DNA of 64,000 nucleotides from Sphingomonas kyeonggiensis (GTDB lineage: Bacteria > Pseudomonadota > Alphaproteobacteria > Sphingomonadales > Sphingomonadaceae). A program made the position numbers and the translations under genes. The notes beneath the pieces are model-generated. The model was not told the DNA's origin, did no database searches, and was given only the letters and a program-made list of their open reading frames with translations. Below, piece after piece: positions 1-7,827 of this stretch (the first letter of the stretch is position 1; each line of letters begins with the position of its first letter). The stretch spans positions 372,001-436,000 of the forward strand of contig NZ_JACIEH010000003.1 in the NCBI RefSeq assembly GCF_014196745.1, written 5' to 3'.

Positions 1-535
1 GATGATCCAGACCGGCAACCCGCTCGACGTCGCGGTGAACGGCGATGCCTGGATGGCAGTCCAGGCGACCGACGGCACCGAAGCCTATACGAGGCGCGGC
101 GATCTGCGGATCGCGCCCTCGGGCGTGCTGGAAACCGGCGACGGTTTCCCGGTGATGGGGTCGGGGGGCCCCATCACCGTGCCGCCCGCCGACAAGGTAT
201 CGATCTCCGAGGACGGCACCGTCTCGATCGTGCCGCGCGGCGGCGATCCGACGCAGCCGCAGGAAGTCGGCAAGATCAAGCTGGTCAGCACCGACGGCAC
301 GCAGACCGCCAAGGGGCTGGACAATCTTCTCCATGTGAAGGGCGGCGGCGTGCTGCCCGAGGACATGGACGCGAAAGTGACTTCCGGTTCGCTCGAGCAA
401 TCGAACGTGAACCTCACGGCGGCGCTGGTCGACATGATCGAGAACCAGCGCGCCTACGAAGTGCAGGCCAACCTGCTCAAGGAAGCCAAGAACATGGACG
501 AGAGCACCGCATCGCTGATGCGGATGCCGTCCTGA
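1..535 (+). CDS. flgF: Flagellar basal-body rod protein FlgF (5' end outside window)
   Basis: C-terminal part of the proximal rod protein FlgF, which helps form the periplasmic drive shaft of the flagellum. The visible 177 residues contain the family's core (QTGNPLDVAVNGD) and the C-terminal rod/hook signature, SNVNLTAALVDMIENQRAYE. Full-length FlgF proteins are about 240-250 residues, so roughly the first 70 residues lie before base 1; the ATG at base 2 is an internal methionine, not the start. It is followed 15 nt later by flgG in the same direction. The call is firm because flgG-flgL follow in the usual order. Confidence 0.93.
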   Translation, partial: MIQTGNPLDVAVNGDAWMAVQATDGTEAYTRRGDLRIAPSGVLETGDGFPVMGSGGPITVPPADKVSISEDGTVSIVPRGGDPTQPQEVGKIKLVSTDGTQTAKGLDNLLHVKGGGVLPEDMDAKVTSGSLEQSNVNLTAALVDMIENQRAYEVQANLLKEAKNMDESTASLMRMPS

Positions 536-550
536 TAGGGAGTAAGACCG

Positions 551-1339
551 ATGGGTTCGGCAGCATTGCACATCGCGCGCACGGGTCTCGACGCCCAGGA
601 TACGCGCATGCGGGTCATCTCGAACAACCTCGCGAACGTGAACACCACCGCGTTCAAGAAGGATCGGGCCAGCTTCGAAACGCTCGCCTATCAGGTGATC
701 ACCGCCCCCGGCGCCGCCTCGACCGCGGAAACCAAATACGCGACCGGCCTCAACCTCGGCACCGGCGTGCGCACCCAGGGCACCCAGCGCATCGAGACCC
801 AGGGCTCGCTGCAGACCACGGGCAACGGCCTCGACATGGCGATCGACGGCAATGGCTATTTCCAGATCCAGCTGCCCGGCGGCGGCTTGGGCTATACCCG
901 CGCGGGCAATTTCTCGCGCTCGCCGGAGGGCCAGCTGGTTACCTCCGAGGGCTATCAGGTGATGCCCGGCGTCAACATCCCGGAGGGGGCGATCTCGGTC
1001 ACCGTCGGCAGCGACGGCACCGTCTCGGCGCAGATGCCGAACCAGACCGACCTCACCCAGATCGGCCAGGTCCAGGTGGCGAGCTTCCCCAATCCGGCGG
1101 GGCTCCAGGCGGTCGGCGACAATTATCTGATCGAGACGCCGGCCAGCGGCAGCGTCGCGCTCGGCAATGCCGGCATCGATGGCCGCGGCACGATCCGCCA
1201 GGGCATGCTCGAAGGCTCGAACGTCAACGTCGTCGAGGAGCTGGTCGACATGATCGAGACCCAGCGCGCCTATGAGGTGAACTCGAAGATGATCTCGGCG
1301 ACCGACGAGATGCTCAAATACGTCAACCAGAACATCTGA
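551..1339 (+). CDS. flgG: Flagellar basal-body distal rod protein FlgG
   Basis: FlgG forms the distal rod that crosses the periplasm inside the P and L rings. The 262-residue length is standard for the family. The N-terminus carries the rod-protein pattern with NNLANVNTTAFKK at about residues 26-38, and the C-terminus ends with EGSNVNVVEELVDMIETQRA followed by YE, the paired helix that packs in the rod core. It resembles FlgF upstream, as expected for these paralogues. It lies 15 nt after flgF and 11 nt before flgH, in one flagellar operon. Confidence 0.97.
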   Translation: MGSAALHIARTGLDAQDTRMRVISNNLANVNTTAFKKDRASFETLAYQVITAPGAASTAETKYATGLNLGTGVRTQGTQRIETQGSLQTTGNGLDMAIDGNGYFQIQLPGGGLGYTRAGNFSRSPEGQLVTSEGYQVMPGVNIPEGAISVTVGSDGTVSAQMPNQTDLTQIGQVQVASFPNPAGLQAVGDNYLIETPASGSVALGNAGIDGRGTIRQGMLEGSNVNVVEELVDMIETQRAYEVNSKMISATDEMLKYVNQNI

Positions 1340-1350
1340 GGCGGCGGATC

Positions 1351-2046
1351 ATGAAGCATCTCCATCACATCGCCGCGACCGCATTGGTGGCTGCCGGGCT
1401 CGCCTTCACCGCGACGCCGGCCCAGGCGCAGTTCCTCGGCATCGGCAAGAAGAAGCCCAAGGAGGATTTCTCCGCGACGATGCCCGCGCCGGTTTCGGCG
1501 CAGCCGCCGGCCAATGGCAGCATCTTCCAGGTGAACGACGGCTATGCCGCCCTCTACGAGGGCCAGCGTGCCCGTCGTGTCGGCGATCCGCTCACCATCC
1601 TGCTCGTCGAGAAGACTGCGGCGTCCAAGTCGGCTGGCACCAAGCTCGACAGCGGGGGCGGCTTCGGCCTGACTCCGCCGAGCACCGGCGCACTGTCGCT
1701 GTTCAAGGAGAGCGATGCCAGCATCAGCGGCAAGCGCAACTTCAACGGCACCGGCGCCGCCGACCAGGCCAATGCGCTGTCGGGCGAAGTCAGCGTCACC
1801 GTCGCCGCGGTCTATCCCAACGGCACGATGCTGGTGCAGGGCCAGAAGCGCGTGACGCTCAACCGGGGCGACGAGTTCGTCCAGATCAAGGGCATCGTGC
1901 GCACCGCCGACATCGACGCGAACAACCGCGTGCTGTCGACCCGCGTCGCCGATGCCCGCATCGCCTATACCGGCAAGGGCGATGTCGCCCGCGCCAGCCG
2001 CCAGGGCTGGCTGAGCCGGTTCTTCTCCGTGATCAGCCCCTTCTAA
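1351..2046 (+). CDS. flgH: Flagellar L-ring protein FlgH (no lipobox cysteine)
   Basis: FlgH builds the outer-membrane L ring around the rod. The 231-residue protein has the family's conserved blocks (VGDPLTILLVEKTAASKSA; LSGEVSVTVAAVYPNGTMLV; VRTADIDANN) and the usual length. FlgH is normally a lipoprotein anchored by an N-terminal cysteine. Here the signal peptide ends in ATPAQA-QFLG, which looks like a signal peptidase I site, and the entire protein has no cysteine, so classical lipidation is not possible. It sits between flgG and flgI with short gaps (11 and 14 nt). Confidence 0.95.
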   Translation: MKHLHHIAATALVAAGLAFTATPAQAQFLGIGKKKPKEDFSATMPAPVSAQPPANGSIFQVNDGYAALYEGQRARRVGDPLTILLVEKTAASKSAGTKLDSGGGFGLTPPSTGALSLFKESDASISGKRNFNGTGAADQANALSGEVSVTVAAVYPNGTMLVQGQKRVTLNRGDEFVQIKGIVRTADIDANNRVLSTRVADARIAYTGKGDVARASRQGWLSRFFSVISPF

Positions 2047-2060
2047 GCCGGAGCAGACCG

Positions 2061-3158
2061 ATGATCCGCCGCTTCCTCGCGCTCGCCGCCCTCGCCCTCG
2101 CCGCCACTGCGCCGGCGCACGCCCAGCGCGTGAAGGACCTGGGCGGGTTCCAGGGCATCCGCACCAACCAGCTCACCGGGTACGGCGTCGTCGTCGGCCT
2201 GCCGGGCACGGGCGACGACAATCTGGAATATACCGTCCAGTCGATGAAGGGGGTCACCTCGCGCTTCGGCCTGCAGCTGCCCCAGGGTGTGGCGCCGGGC
2301 CTGAAGAATGCCGCGGTGGTGATGATCACCGCCGAGCTGCCCGCCTTCGCCAAGCCGGGCCAGAAGCTCGACATCACCGTCTCGTCGATGGGCAAGGCCA
2401 AGTCGCTGCGCGGCGGCACGCTGATCCTCACCCCGCTCCAGGGCGCCGACGGGCAGATCTATGCGATGGCGCAGGGCAACCTCGCCGTGGGTGGTCTCGG
2501 TGCCGAGGGTGCCGATGGCTCCAAGATCGTCGTCAACACGCCGAGCTCGGGCCGCATTCCGGAAGGCGCCACCGTCGAGCGCACGGTCGATACCGGCTTC
2601 GACAAGTCGCCCTTCGTCACCTTCAACCTCGCCCGCGCCGACTTCACCACGGCGCAGCGCGTGCAGGACGCGATCAACCTGCGCTTCGGACCCGGCCGCG
2701 CCCGCGCGATCGACGGCGTGTCGATCGCCATCCAGGCGCCCGAAGGCCGCGACGTCCGTGCCGAGCTGATGAGCGAAGTCGAGAACCTGCCGGTCGAAGC
2801 CGCCGAGGCGGCCGCCCGGGTGATCGTCAACGCGCGCACCGGCACCGTCGTGATCAACTCGGCCGTCCGGGTCAGCCCCGCCGCGGTAACCCATGGCAAG
2901 CTGACCGTTCGTATCGATGAGAACCAGCGCACCAGCCAGCCCGCGCCGTTCAGCAAGGGCGAGACCCGTACCGAGCAGCACAGCACGGTGGGCGTCGAGG
3001 AGGAAAAGCACCCCATGTTCCTGATGGAGCCGGGGCCCAAGCTCGCCGACGTCGTCAAGGCGGTGAACGCGATCGGCGCGTCGCCGGCGGACCTCGTCGC
3101 CATCCTCGAGGCGCTCAAGGAAGCCGGTGCGCTCAAGGCGGAGCTGATCATCCTGTGA
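2061..3158 (+). CDS. flgI: Flagellar P-ring protein FlgI
   Basis: FlgI assembles into the periplasmic P ring, a bushing around the rod embedded at the peptidoglycan. It has a clear Sec signal peptide (about residues 1-21, cleavage after APAHA) followed by the highly conserved start of the mature protein, VKDLGGFQGIRTNQLTGYG with VVGLPGTGD after it. At 365 residues it matches the family. The stop overlaps the GTG start of flgJ (GTGA), so the two are probably translationally coupled. P-ring assembly normally needs the chaperone FlgA, which is not visible in the window. Confidence 0.97.
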   Translation: MIRRFLALAALALAATAPAHAQRVKDLGGFQGIRTNQLTGYGVVVGLPGTGDDNLEYTVQSMKGVTSRFGLQLPQGVAPGLKNAAVVMITAELPAFAKPGQKLDITVSSMGKAKSLRGGTLILTPLQGADGQIYAMAQGNLAVGGLGAEGADGSKIVVNTPSSGRIPEGATVERTVDTGFDKSPFVTFNLARADFTTAQRVQDAINLRFGPGRARAIDGVSIAIQAPEGRDVRAELMSEVENLPVEAAEAAARVIVNARTGTVVINSAVRVSPAAVTHGKLTVRIDENQRTSQPAPFSKGETRTEQHSTVGVEEEKHPMFLMEPGPKLADVVKAVNAIGASPADLVAILEALKEAGALKAELIIL

Positions 3159-3523
3159 GCAACATCCTCGCCCCCATCGGCAGCACGTCGGGCGGTGTCT
3201 CGACCGACACGTCGCGCCTCGCGTCCAAGGAGAATCTCGAAGCCGCCGGCCAGCGCTTCGAGGCCGTCTTCACCGGCATGATGCTCAAGTCGATGCGCCA
3301 GGCCAAGCTCGGCGACGGGCTGTTCGACAGCAAGGGCGAGGACCAGTTCCGCGACATGCAGGACCAGCAGCTCGCCCAGAACATGGCCGTGCACGCCCCG
3401 ATCGGCATCGGCAAGGCGATGACCGCCTTCCTGGCCAAGGGCATGAAGACCGAGACCGCGGCCCAGCCGGCCGCCGCACCGGCCGCGCCCGAGGCCGCCA
3501 GCACCGGAGGTGCCGTCAAATGA
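3155..3523 (+). CDS. flgJ: Rod-binding protein FlgJ, short form without muramidase domain
   Basis: A 122-residue protein corresponding to the N-terminal rod-capping domain of FlgJ (RFEAVFTGMMLKSMRQAKLG, then GEDQFRDMQDQQLAQNMA). In enteric bacteria FlgJ carries a second C-terminal domain that cuts peptidoglycan; here the protein ends after an Ala/Pro-rich tail, so only rod-cap/chaperone function is expected. Short FlgJ proteins are common in alphaproteobacteria, where a separate enzyme opens the cell wall. The GTG start overlaps the flgI stop and its own stop overlaps the flgK start (ATGA). Confidence 0.9.
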   Translation: MSNILAPIGSTSGGVSTDTSRLASKENLEAAGQRFEAVFTGMMLKSMRQAKLGDGLFDSKGEDQFRDMQDQQLAQNMAVHAPIGIGKAMTAFLAKGMKTETAAQPAAAPAAPEAASTGGAVK

Positions 3524-4863
3524 CCGACCTGCTTTCGATCGGCGCCAGCGGCGCGCGGGCCTATCAGTCGGCGCTCGCCACGACGTCGGACAATATCGCC
3601 AATGCCGCGACCGTCGGCTATTCGCGCCGCGTCGCCACGGTGCGCGAAGTCGTCGCGACCGGCGGCAATACCAGCGCGATCAGTTCGGGCCTGGGTGCCA
3701 ATGTCGGCGGTGTCACCCGCGCGGCCGATGCGTTCCGCGCGACCGAAGTGCGCACCGCCAGCTCGGACCTCGCCCGCACGCTCGCCGGCGCTGCCTGGCT
3801 CGGGCGGATCGATTCGGGCCTGACCCAGAACAAGCTGGGCGACCAGCTCACCGCCTTCTTCACCTCGGCAAAGGCCGTCGCGGCGGATCCTACGGCGCTG
3901 CCCGCGCGCGCGACGATGCTCGAGAACGCTTCCAGCGTCGCCGCCGCCTTCGGCGCGACCGGCAAGGCGCTCGACGGTGCGATGGCCGATCTCAAGGCCT
4001 CGGCCGAGACCGGGGTGACCCAGCTCAACAACCTGTCCGCCAGCCTCGCCAAGGTGAATGCCGGCCTCGCCCGCGCCACCGACGGCACGGCCGGCCAGGC
4101 GGCGTTGCTCGACCAGCGCGACCAGATGCTTGAGCAGATGAGCGCGCTGACCGACGTGACGGTCAGCTTCGACACTTATGGCCGCGCCACCGTCCAGGCC
4201 GGCAACAGCGCGGGCCCGACCCTGGTTGAAGGCGCCCAGTCGGCGATCGTCTCGCAGGTCAGCAACGACGAAGGGACCTTCTCCTTCTCGGTGAAGCAGG
4301 CCAGCGGCGCGGTGCAGACCATGGCGCCGAACGGCGGCGCGCTCGCCGGCATCGCCGAGAGCGGCAGCCGCATCGCAGCGGCGCGCGACCAGATCAGCCA
4401 GATGGCGCAGAGCTTCGCCGAGGGCGTCAACGCGGTCCAGGCCGCCGGCGCCGATCTCCAGGGCAATGCCGGCCAGCCGGTCTTCTCGGTCGGCGATCCG
4501 GCGTACAACCTCACCGTCGTGATGACCGATCCGCGCGGCATCGCCGCGGCGGCACCGGGCGGCGGCACGCGCGACAACAGCAACCTCGCTGGCTTCGACA
4601 CGCTGCGCACCAGCGGCAATTACGAGCAGCAGGTGACCGATCTCACCGCTGCCAACGGCGCGGCGCTCTCGGGCCGCAACAGCGTGGCCGATGCGCAGAC
4701 CTCGATCCGCGATTCCGCGGTGTCGGCGCGCGATTCGGTGAGCGGCGTCAACATCGACGAGGAGGCGGTCGATCTGATGCGCTTCCAGCAGGCCTATCAG
4801 GCATCGACCCGCGTGATCCAGGTCGCGCGCGAGACGCTGCAATCCATCCTCGACATCAGGTAA
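3520..4863 (+). CDS. flgK: Flagellar hook-associated protein FlgK (HAP1)
   Basis: FlgK forms the first of the two junction layers between hook and filament. The N-terminal block (GASGARAYQSALATTSDNIA then NAATVGYSRR) and the C-terminal block (VSGVNIDEEAVDLMRFQQAY then QASTRVI) are the typical paired helices of axial proteins. At 447 residues it is about 100 shorter than the E. coli protein, with the reduction in the variable middle domain. Its ATG overlaps the flgJ stop and flgL begins 6 nt after its stop. Confidence 0.95.
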   Translation: MTDLLSIGASGARAYQSALATTSDNIANAATVGYSRRVATVREVVATGGNTSAISSGLGANVGGVTRAADAFRATEVRTASSDLARTLAGAAWLGRIDSGLTQNKLGDQLTAFFTSAKAVAADPTALPARATMLENASSVAAAFGATGKALDGAMADLKASAETGVTQLNNLSASLAKVNAGLARATDGTAGQAALLDQRDQMLEQMSALTDVTVSFDTYGRATVQAGNSAGPTLVEGAQSAIVSQVSNDEGTFSFSVKQASGAVQTMAPNGGALAGIAESGSRIAAARDQISQMAQSFAEGVNAVQAAGADLQGNAGQPVFSVGDPAYNLTVVMTDPRGIAAAAPGGGTRDNSNLAGFDTLRTSGNYEQQVTDLTAANGAALSGRNSVADAQTSIRDSAVSARDSVSGVNIDEEAVDLMRFQQAYQASTRVIQVARETLQSILDIR

Positions 4864-4869
4864 CAGACC

Positions 4870-5769
4870 ATGCGCATCGCCACTTCGCAGATGTACAGCC
4901 GCCCGACGTCGCTGATGACTCAGCTGACCGCCGCGGCCGACAAGACGCAGACCCAGATTGCCACCACCAAGCTGGGGATCACCGCGGCTACCGACGCCGC
5001 GGCCTATATCAAGCTGCAGCAGATCGCGCGCGCAACCACCGGCGATGCGACCTACAAGTCGAACATCACCATCGCGCAGGGCGTGAACGCCCAGACCGAC
5101 CAGACGCTGGAGAGCGTCGAGACCCAGATGCAGCGCGCGCTCGAGCTCGCCACCCGCGCCAAGAGCGACACGCTGTCCGATTCGGACCGCGCCTCGATCG
5201 GCAAGGAGCTGGACTCGATCCGCGACACGCTGTTCGCGCTCGCCAATACCAAGGACGATATCCGCGGCCAGCCGCTGTTCGGCGGCGCCACCGGCGACAC
5301 CGCCTATGTGAAGAACGCCGACGGCTCGATCAGCTTCGCCGGCACCGGCGAGCCTTCGGCCATCCCGATCGGCGACGGCGAGAGCGTGCAGCCGACGATC
5401 AGCGGCGAGCGGGTGTTCAGCCCCGCCGGTGCCGACATGTTCGCGATCCTCGGCTCGCTGTCGGACGCGCTCAAGTCGGGCACGAACGTGCAGGCGGCGG
5501 GCGCCGCGGCGCTCGACGGGATCAACGCCTCGCTCGACACGGTGGCGCTCGCCCGCGCATCGGTCGGTGCGCGGGGCGCCCGGCTCGATCTGCAGGCCGA
5601 CCGGCTGACCGAAGTCGCCGAGACCCGCGAGACGACGCGCTCGGGCATCGAGGATACCGATATCCCGACGGCGGTCGCCAATCTGCAGAAGACGCTCACC
5701 GTGCTGCAGGCGACCCAGGCCAGCTTCTCCAAGCTGACCAGCGTCTCGCTGTTCGACTACCTCAAATAA
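4870..5769 (+). CDS. flgL: Flagellar hook-associated protein FlgL (HAP3)
   Basis: FlgL is the second hook-filament junction protein and is related to flagellin. The N-terminus (MRIATSQMYSRPTSLMTQLT) and the C-terminal helix (VANLQKTLTVLQATQASFSK) carry the flagellin-like D0/D1 pattern; 299 residues is a normal length. It closes the flgF-flgL run. After its stop there are 172 nt before motA, so the stator genes probably have their own promoter. Confidence 0.93.
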   Translation: MRIATSQMYSRPTSLMTQLTAAADKTQTQIATTKLGITAATDAAAYIKLQQIARATTGDATYKSNITIAQGVNAQTDQTLESVETQMQRALELATRAKSDTLSDSDRASIGKELDSIRDTLFALANTKDDIRGQPLFGGATGDTAYVKNADGSISFAGTGEPSAIPIGDGESVQPTISGERVFSPAGADMFAILGSLSDALKSGTNVQAAGAAALDGINASLDTVALARASVGARGARLDLQADRLTEVAETRETTRSGIEDTDIPTAVANLQKTLTVLQATQASFSKLTSVSLFDYLK

Positions 5770-5866
5770 GCGCCGCACGGCCGCGAACGCCCGCGGATCG
5801 GCGCCGCTAGAAGCCGCGCGTCGAAAATCCAAGCGAAACAGCGAAATAATTCGGCTTGGTAACGAA

Positions 5867-5874
5867 TTAACCAT
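5867..5874. promoter_or_regulatory. Possible CtrA-type half site upstream of motA
   Basis: TTAACCAT lies in an AT-richer patch of the 172-nt gap between flgL and motA. This octamer is one of the forms described for the alphaproteobacterial cell-cycle/motility regulator CtrA. The classical TTAA-N7-TTAA pair is not complete here (the second half reads TTTC). A short motif like this can occur by chance; the assignment rests on position ahead of a motility gene. Confidence 0.28.
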
Positions 5875-5941
5875 GTTTTTCCGCTGAATATCACGGCGAA
5901 ACGGTCGTTAACCGAGACGACAAATCGGGGGGTTCGCGCAC

Positions 5942-6805
5942 ATGTTTCCGGCAATCGGCCTCGTCATCCTGCTGGTGATGGTCTTCGGTGGTTTCGCGAT
6001 CACCGGCGGCGCGCTCGGCCCCGTGCTCGAAGCGATCCCGCACGAGATGCTCATCATCGGCGGCGCCGCGATCGGCGCGCTGGTCATCGGCAATTCGATG
6101 AAGGAGCTGAAGGCGCTCGGCGGCGGCTTGATGAAGGTCCTGAAGGGCCCGAAATACAAGAAGCAGGACTATCTCGACACGATCTTCCTGGTCTCCAAGC
6201 TGATGAAGATGCTGCGGACCGAGGGGCCGATCGCGCTCGAGCCGCATGTCGAGGATCCCAAGTCCTCCGCGATCTTCGCGGAGTATCCGCGCCTGCTCGC
6301 CGATCACACGCTGATCAACCTGATCACCGACACGCTGCGCCTCGTCGTCGTCTCGTCGGGCACGCTCGACGTGCACGCGGTCGAGGAGGTGATGGACAAC
6401 TCGATCAAGACCCACCACCACGAGGTGCAGGGCCCGCAGACCACACTCCAGTCGCTCGGCGATGCGCTACCGGCGCTCGGCATCGTCGCCGCCGTGCTCG
6501 GCGTGGTGAAGACGATGGGCTCGATCGACAAGCCGCCGAGCATCCTCGGCGCGATGATCGGATCGGCGCTGGTCGGCACCTTCATGGGCGTGCTGCTGGC
6601 ATACGGCATCGTCGCCCCGCTTGCCGGCCGGCTGCAGCAGGTGATCGATGCCGATTCGGCGATCTATCACGTGGTGAAGCAGATCATCATCGCCTCGCTC
6701 CACGGCCATCCGCAGCCGCTGGTGATCGAGGCGGCGCGCTCCAGCATCGCGCACGCCAACCAGCCGGGCTTCGGCGAAGTGTTCGACGGGCTGCGCGGTC
6801 GCTGA
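5942..6805 (+). CDS. motA: Flagellar motor stator protein MotA
   Basis: MotA and MotB form the proton-driven stator that turns the flagellar rotor. The 287-residue protein has four predicted membrane segments (near residues 1-20, 32-50, 175-195 and 205-230), a large cytoplasmic loop between segments 2 and 3, and the conserved stretch LGDALPALGIVAAVLGVVKT near the third segment. The length and the start MFPAIGLVILL fit the proton-type family. It is followed 3 nt later by motB, so the two are co-transcribed. Confidence 0.97.
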   Translation: MFPAIGLVILLVMVFGGFAITGGALGPVLEAIPHEMLIIGGAAIGALVIGNSMKELKALGGGLMKVLKGPKYKKQDYLDTIFLVSKLMKMLRTEGPIALEPHVEDPKSSAIFAEYPRLLADHTLINLITDTLRLVVVSSGTLDVHAVEEVMDNSIKTHHHEVQGPQTTLQSLGDALPALGIVAAVLGVVKTMGSIDKPPSILGAMIGSALVGTFMGVLLAYGIVAPLAGRLQQVIDADSAIYHVVKQIIIASLHGHPQPLVIEAARSSIAHANQPGFGEVFDGLRGR

Positions 6806-6808
6806 GCC

Positions 6809-7783
6809 ATGGCCACGGCACGCGCTCCCCATGGCGTAAACGCGCCGCCCAAGATCATCGTCAAGAAGGTCTATATCGAGGGGCATGGCGGCCATCACGG
6901 CGGCGCCTGGAAGGTCGCCTATGCCGATTTCGTGACCGCGATGATGGCGTTCTTCCTGCTGCTCTGGATCCTCGGCGCCACCACCGAGAAGCAGCGCAAG
7001 GCGCTCGCCGACTATTTTGCGCCGACCCTGGTCGAGCTGAAGCAGAACAGCGCTGGCTCGAACGGCCTGTTCGGCGGCGAGGCGATCAACCAGCGCGACA
7101 ACTATCCGGGCAAGGCCTCGCAGACCGGCACCAAGTCGCTGACCGTCCCCGTTGGCGGCAGCGGCGGCAAGGATGTCGGCACCGGCGCCAAGGGTACGCT
7201 GAAGGACCAGCGCGCGCTGACCCAGCAGGACCAGAAGAATTTCGACGAGACCCAGAAGCGGATCCGCCAGCGCATGCAGGCGACTCCGGCGCTGGCCAAG
7301 CTCGCCAACCATATCCGCTTCGTCCCGACGCGCGACGGCATGCGCATCGATCTGATCGACGACGCCAATTATTCGATGTTCAACCTGGGCACCACGGCGC
7401 TGGTGCCCGAGGCGAGCGCTCTGATCGGCACGATCGCGGACTCGATCAAGGGCATGGAAAACCCGATCATGATCCGCGGCCATACCGACAGCCTCGGGTA
7501 CGGCGATCCGCTGGCGATGAACAACTGGATGCTGTCGAGCGGCCGCGCCGAAGCGACGCGCCGGCGCCTGCTGTCGGGCAGCGTGACCGAGATGCGCTTC
7601 GAGCGGATCGAGGGCGTGGCGGACCGCGAGCCGCTGATCGTCGAGAACCCGGCCGATCCGCGCAACCGCCGCGTCTCGATCACCCTGCTCTATCGCCGGA
7701 TCATGGACCAGGACCAGCAGGGCCGCTTCCGTCCTGGCCTCCGCGCCAGCCGCGAAGGCGGATCGCCGCTGGAGGCGCACTGA
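6809..7783 (+). CDS. motB: Flagellar motor stator protein MotB
   Basis: MotB anchors the stator to peptidoglycan and carries the proton-binding aspartate. The N-terminus has a short cytoplasmic tail, then one membrane helix starting KVAYADFVTAMMAFFLLLWI; Asp40 is the expected ion-binding residue. The plug region is followed by an OmpA-like peptidoglycan-binding domain at about residues 180-300 (PIMIRGHTDSLGYGDPLAMN). The length of 324 residues is standard. A hairpin directly after the stop probably ends the transcript. Confidence 0.97.
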   Translation: MATARAPHGVNAPPKIIVKKVYIEGHGGHHGGAWKVAYADFVTAMMAFFLLLWILGATTEKQRKALADYFAPTLVELKQNSAGSNGLFGGEAINQRDNYPGKASQTGTKSLTVPVGGSGGKDVGTGAKGTLKDQRALTQQDQKNFDETQKRIRQRMQATPALAKLANHIRFVPTRDGMRIDLIDDANYSMFNLGTTALVPEASALIGTIADSIKGMENPIMIRGHTDSLGYGDPLAMNNWMLSSGRAEATRRRLLSGSVTEMRFERIEGVADREPLIVENPADPRNRRVSITLLYRRIMDQDQQGRFRPGLRASREGGSPLEAH

Positions 7784-7787
7784 TATT

Positions 7788-7808
7788 CCCCTCCCTGCAA
7801 GGGAGGGG
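7788..7808. terminator. Bidirectional hairpin between motB and the TonB-dependent receptor
   Basis: A perfect 8-bp stem (CCCCTCCC / GGGAGGGG) with a five-base TGCAA loop lies 4 nt past the motB stop and about 20 nt past the stop of the convergent receptor gene. There is no clear T run on either side, so it is a weaker candidate for factor-independent termination. The position between two convergent genes is the main support. Confidence 0.5.
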
Positions 7809-7827
7809 AGCTAGATGGGGAACAGGC

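Noticed and set aside
3148..5874. A 908-codon minus-strand frame across flgJ-flgL
   Set aside because: Runs antisense to three well-identified flagellar genes and has no family features.
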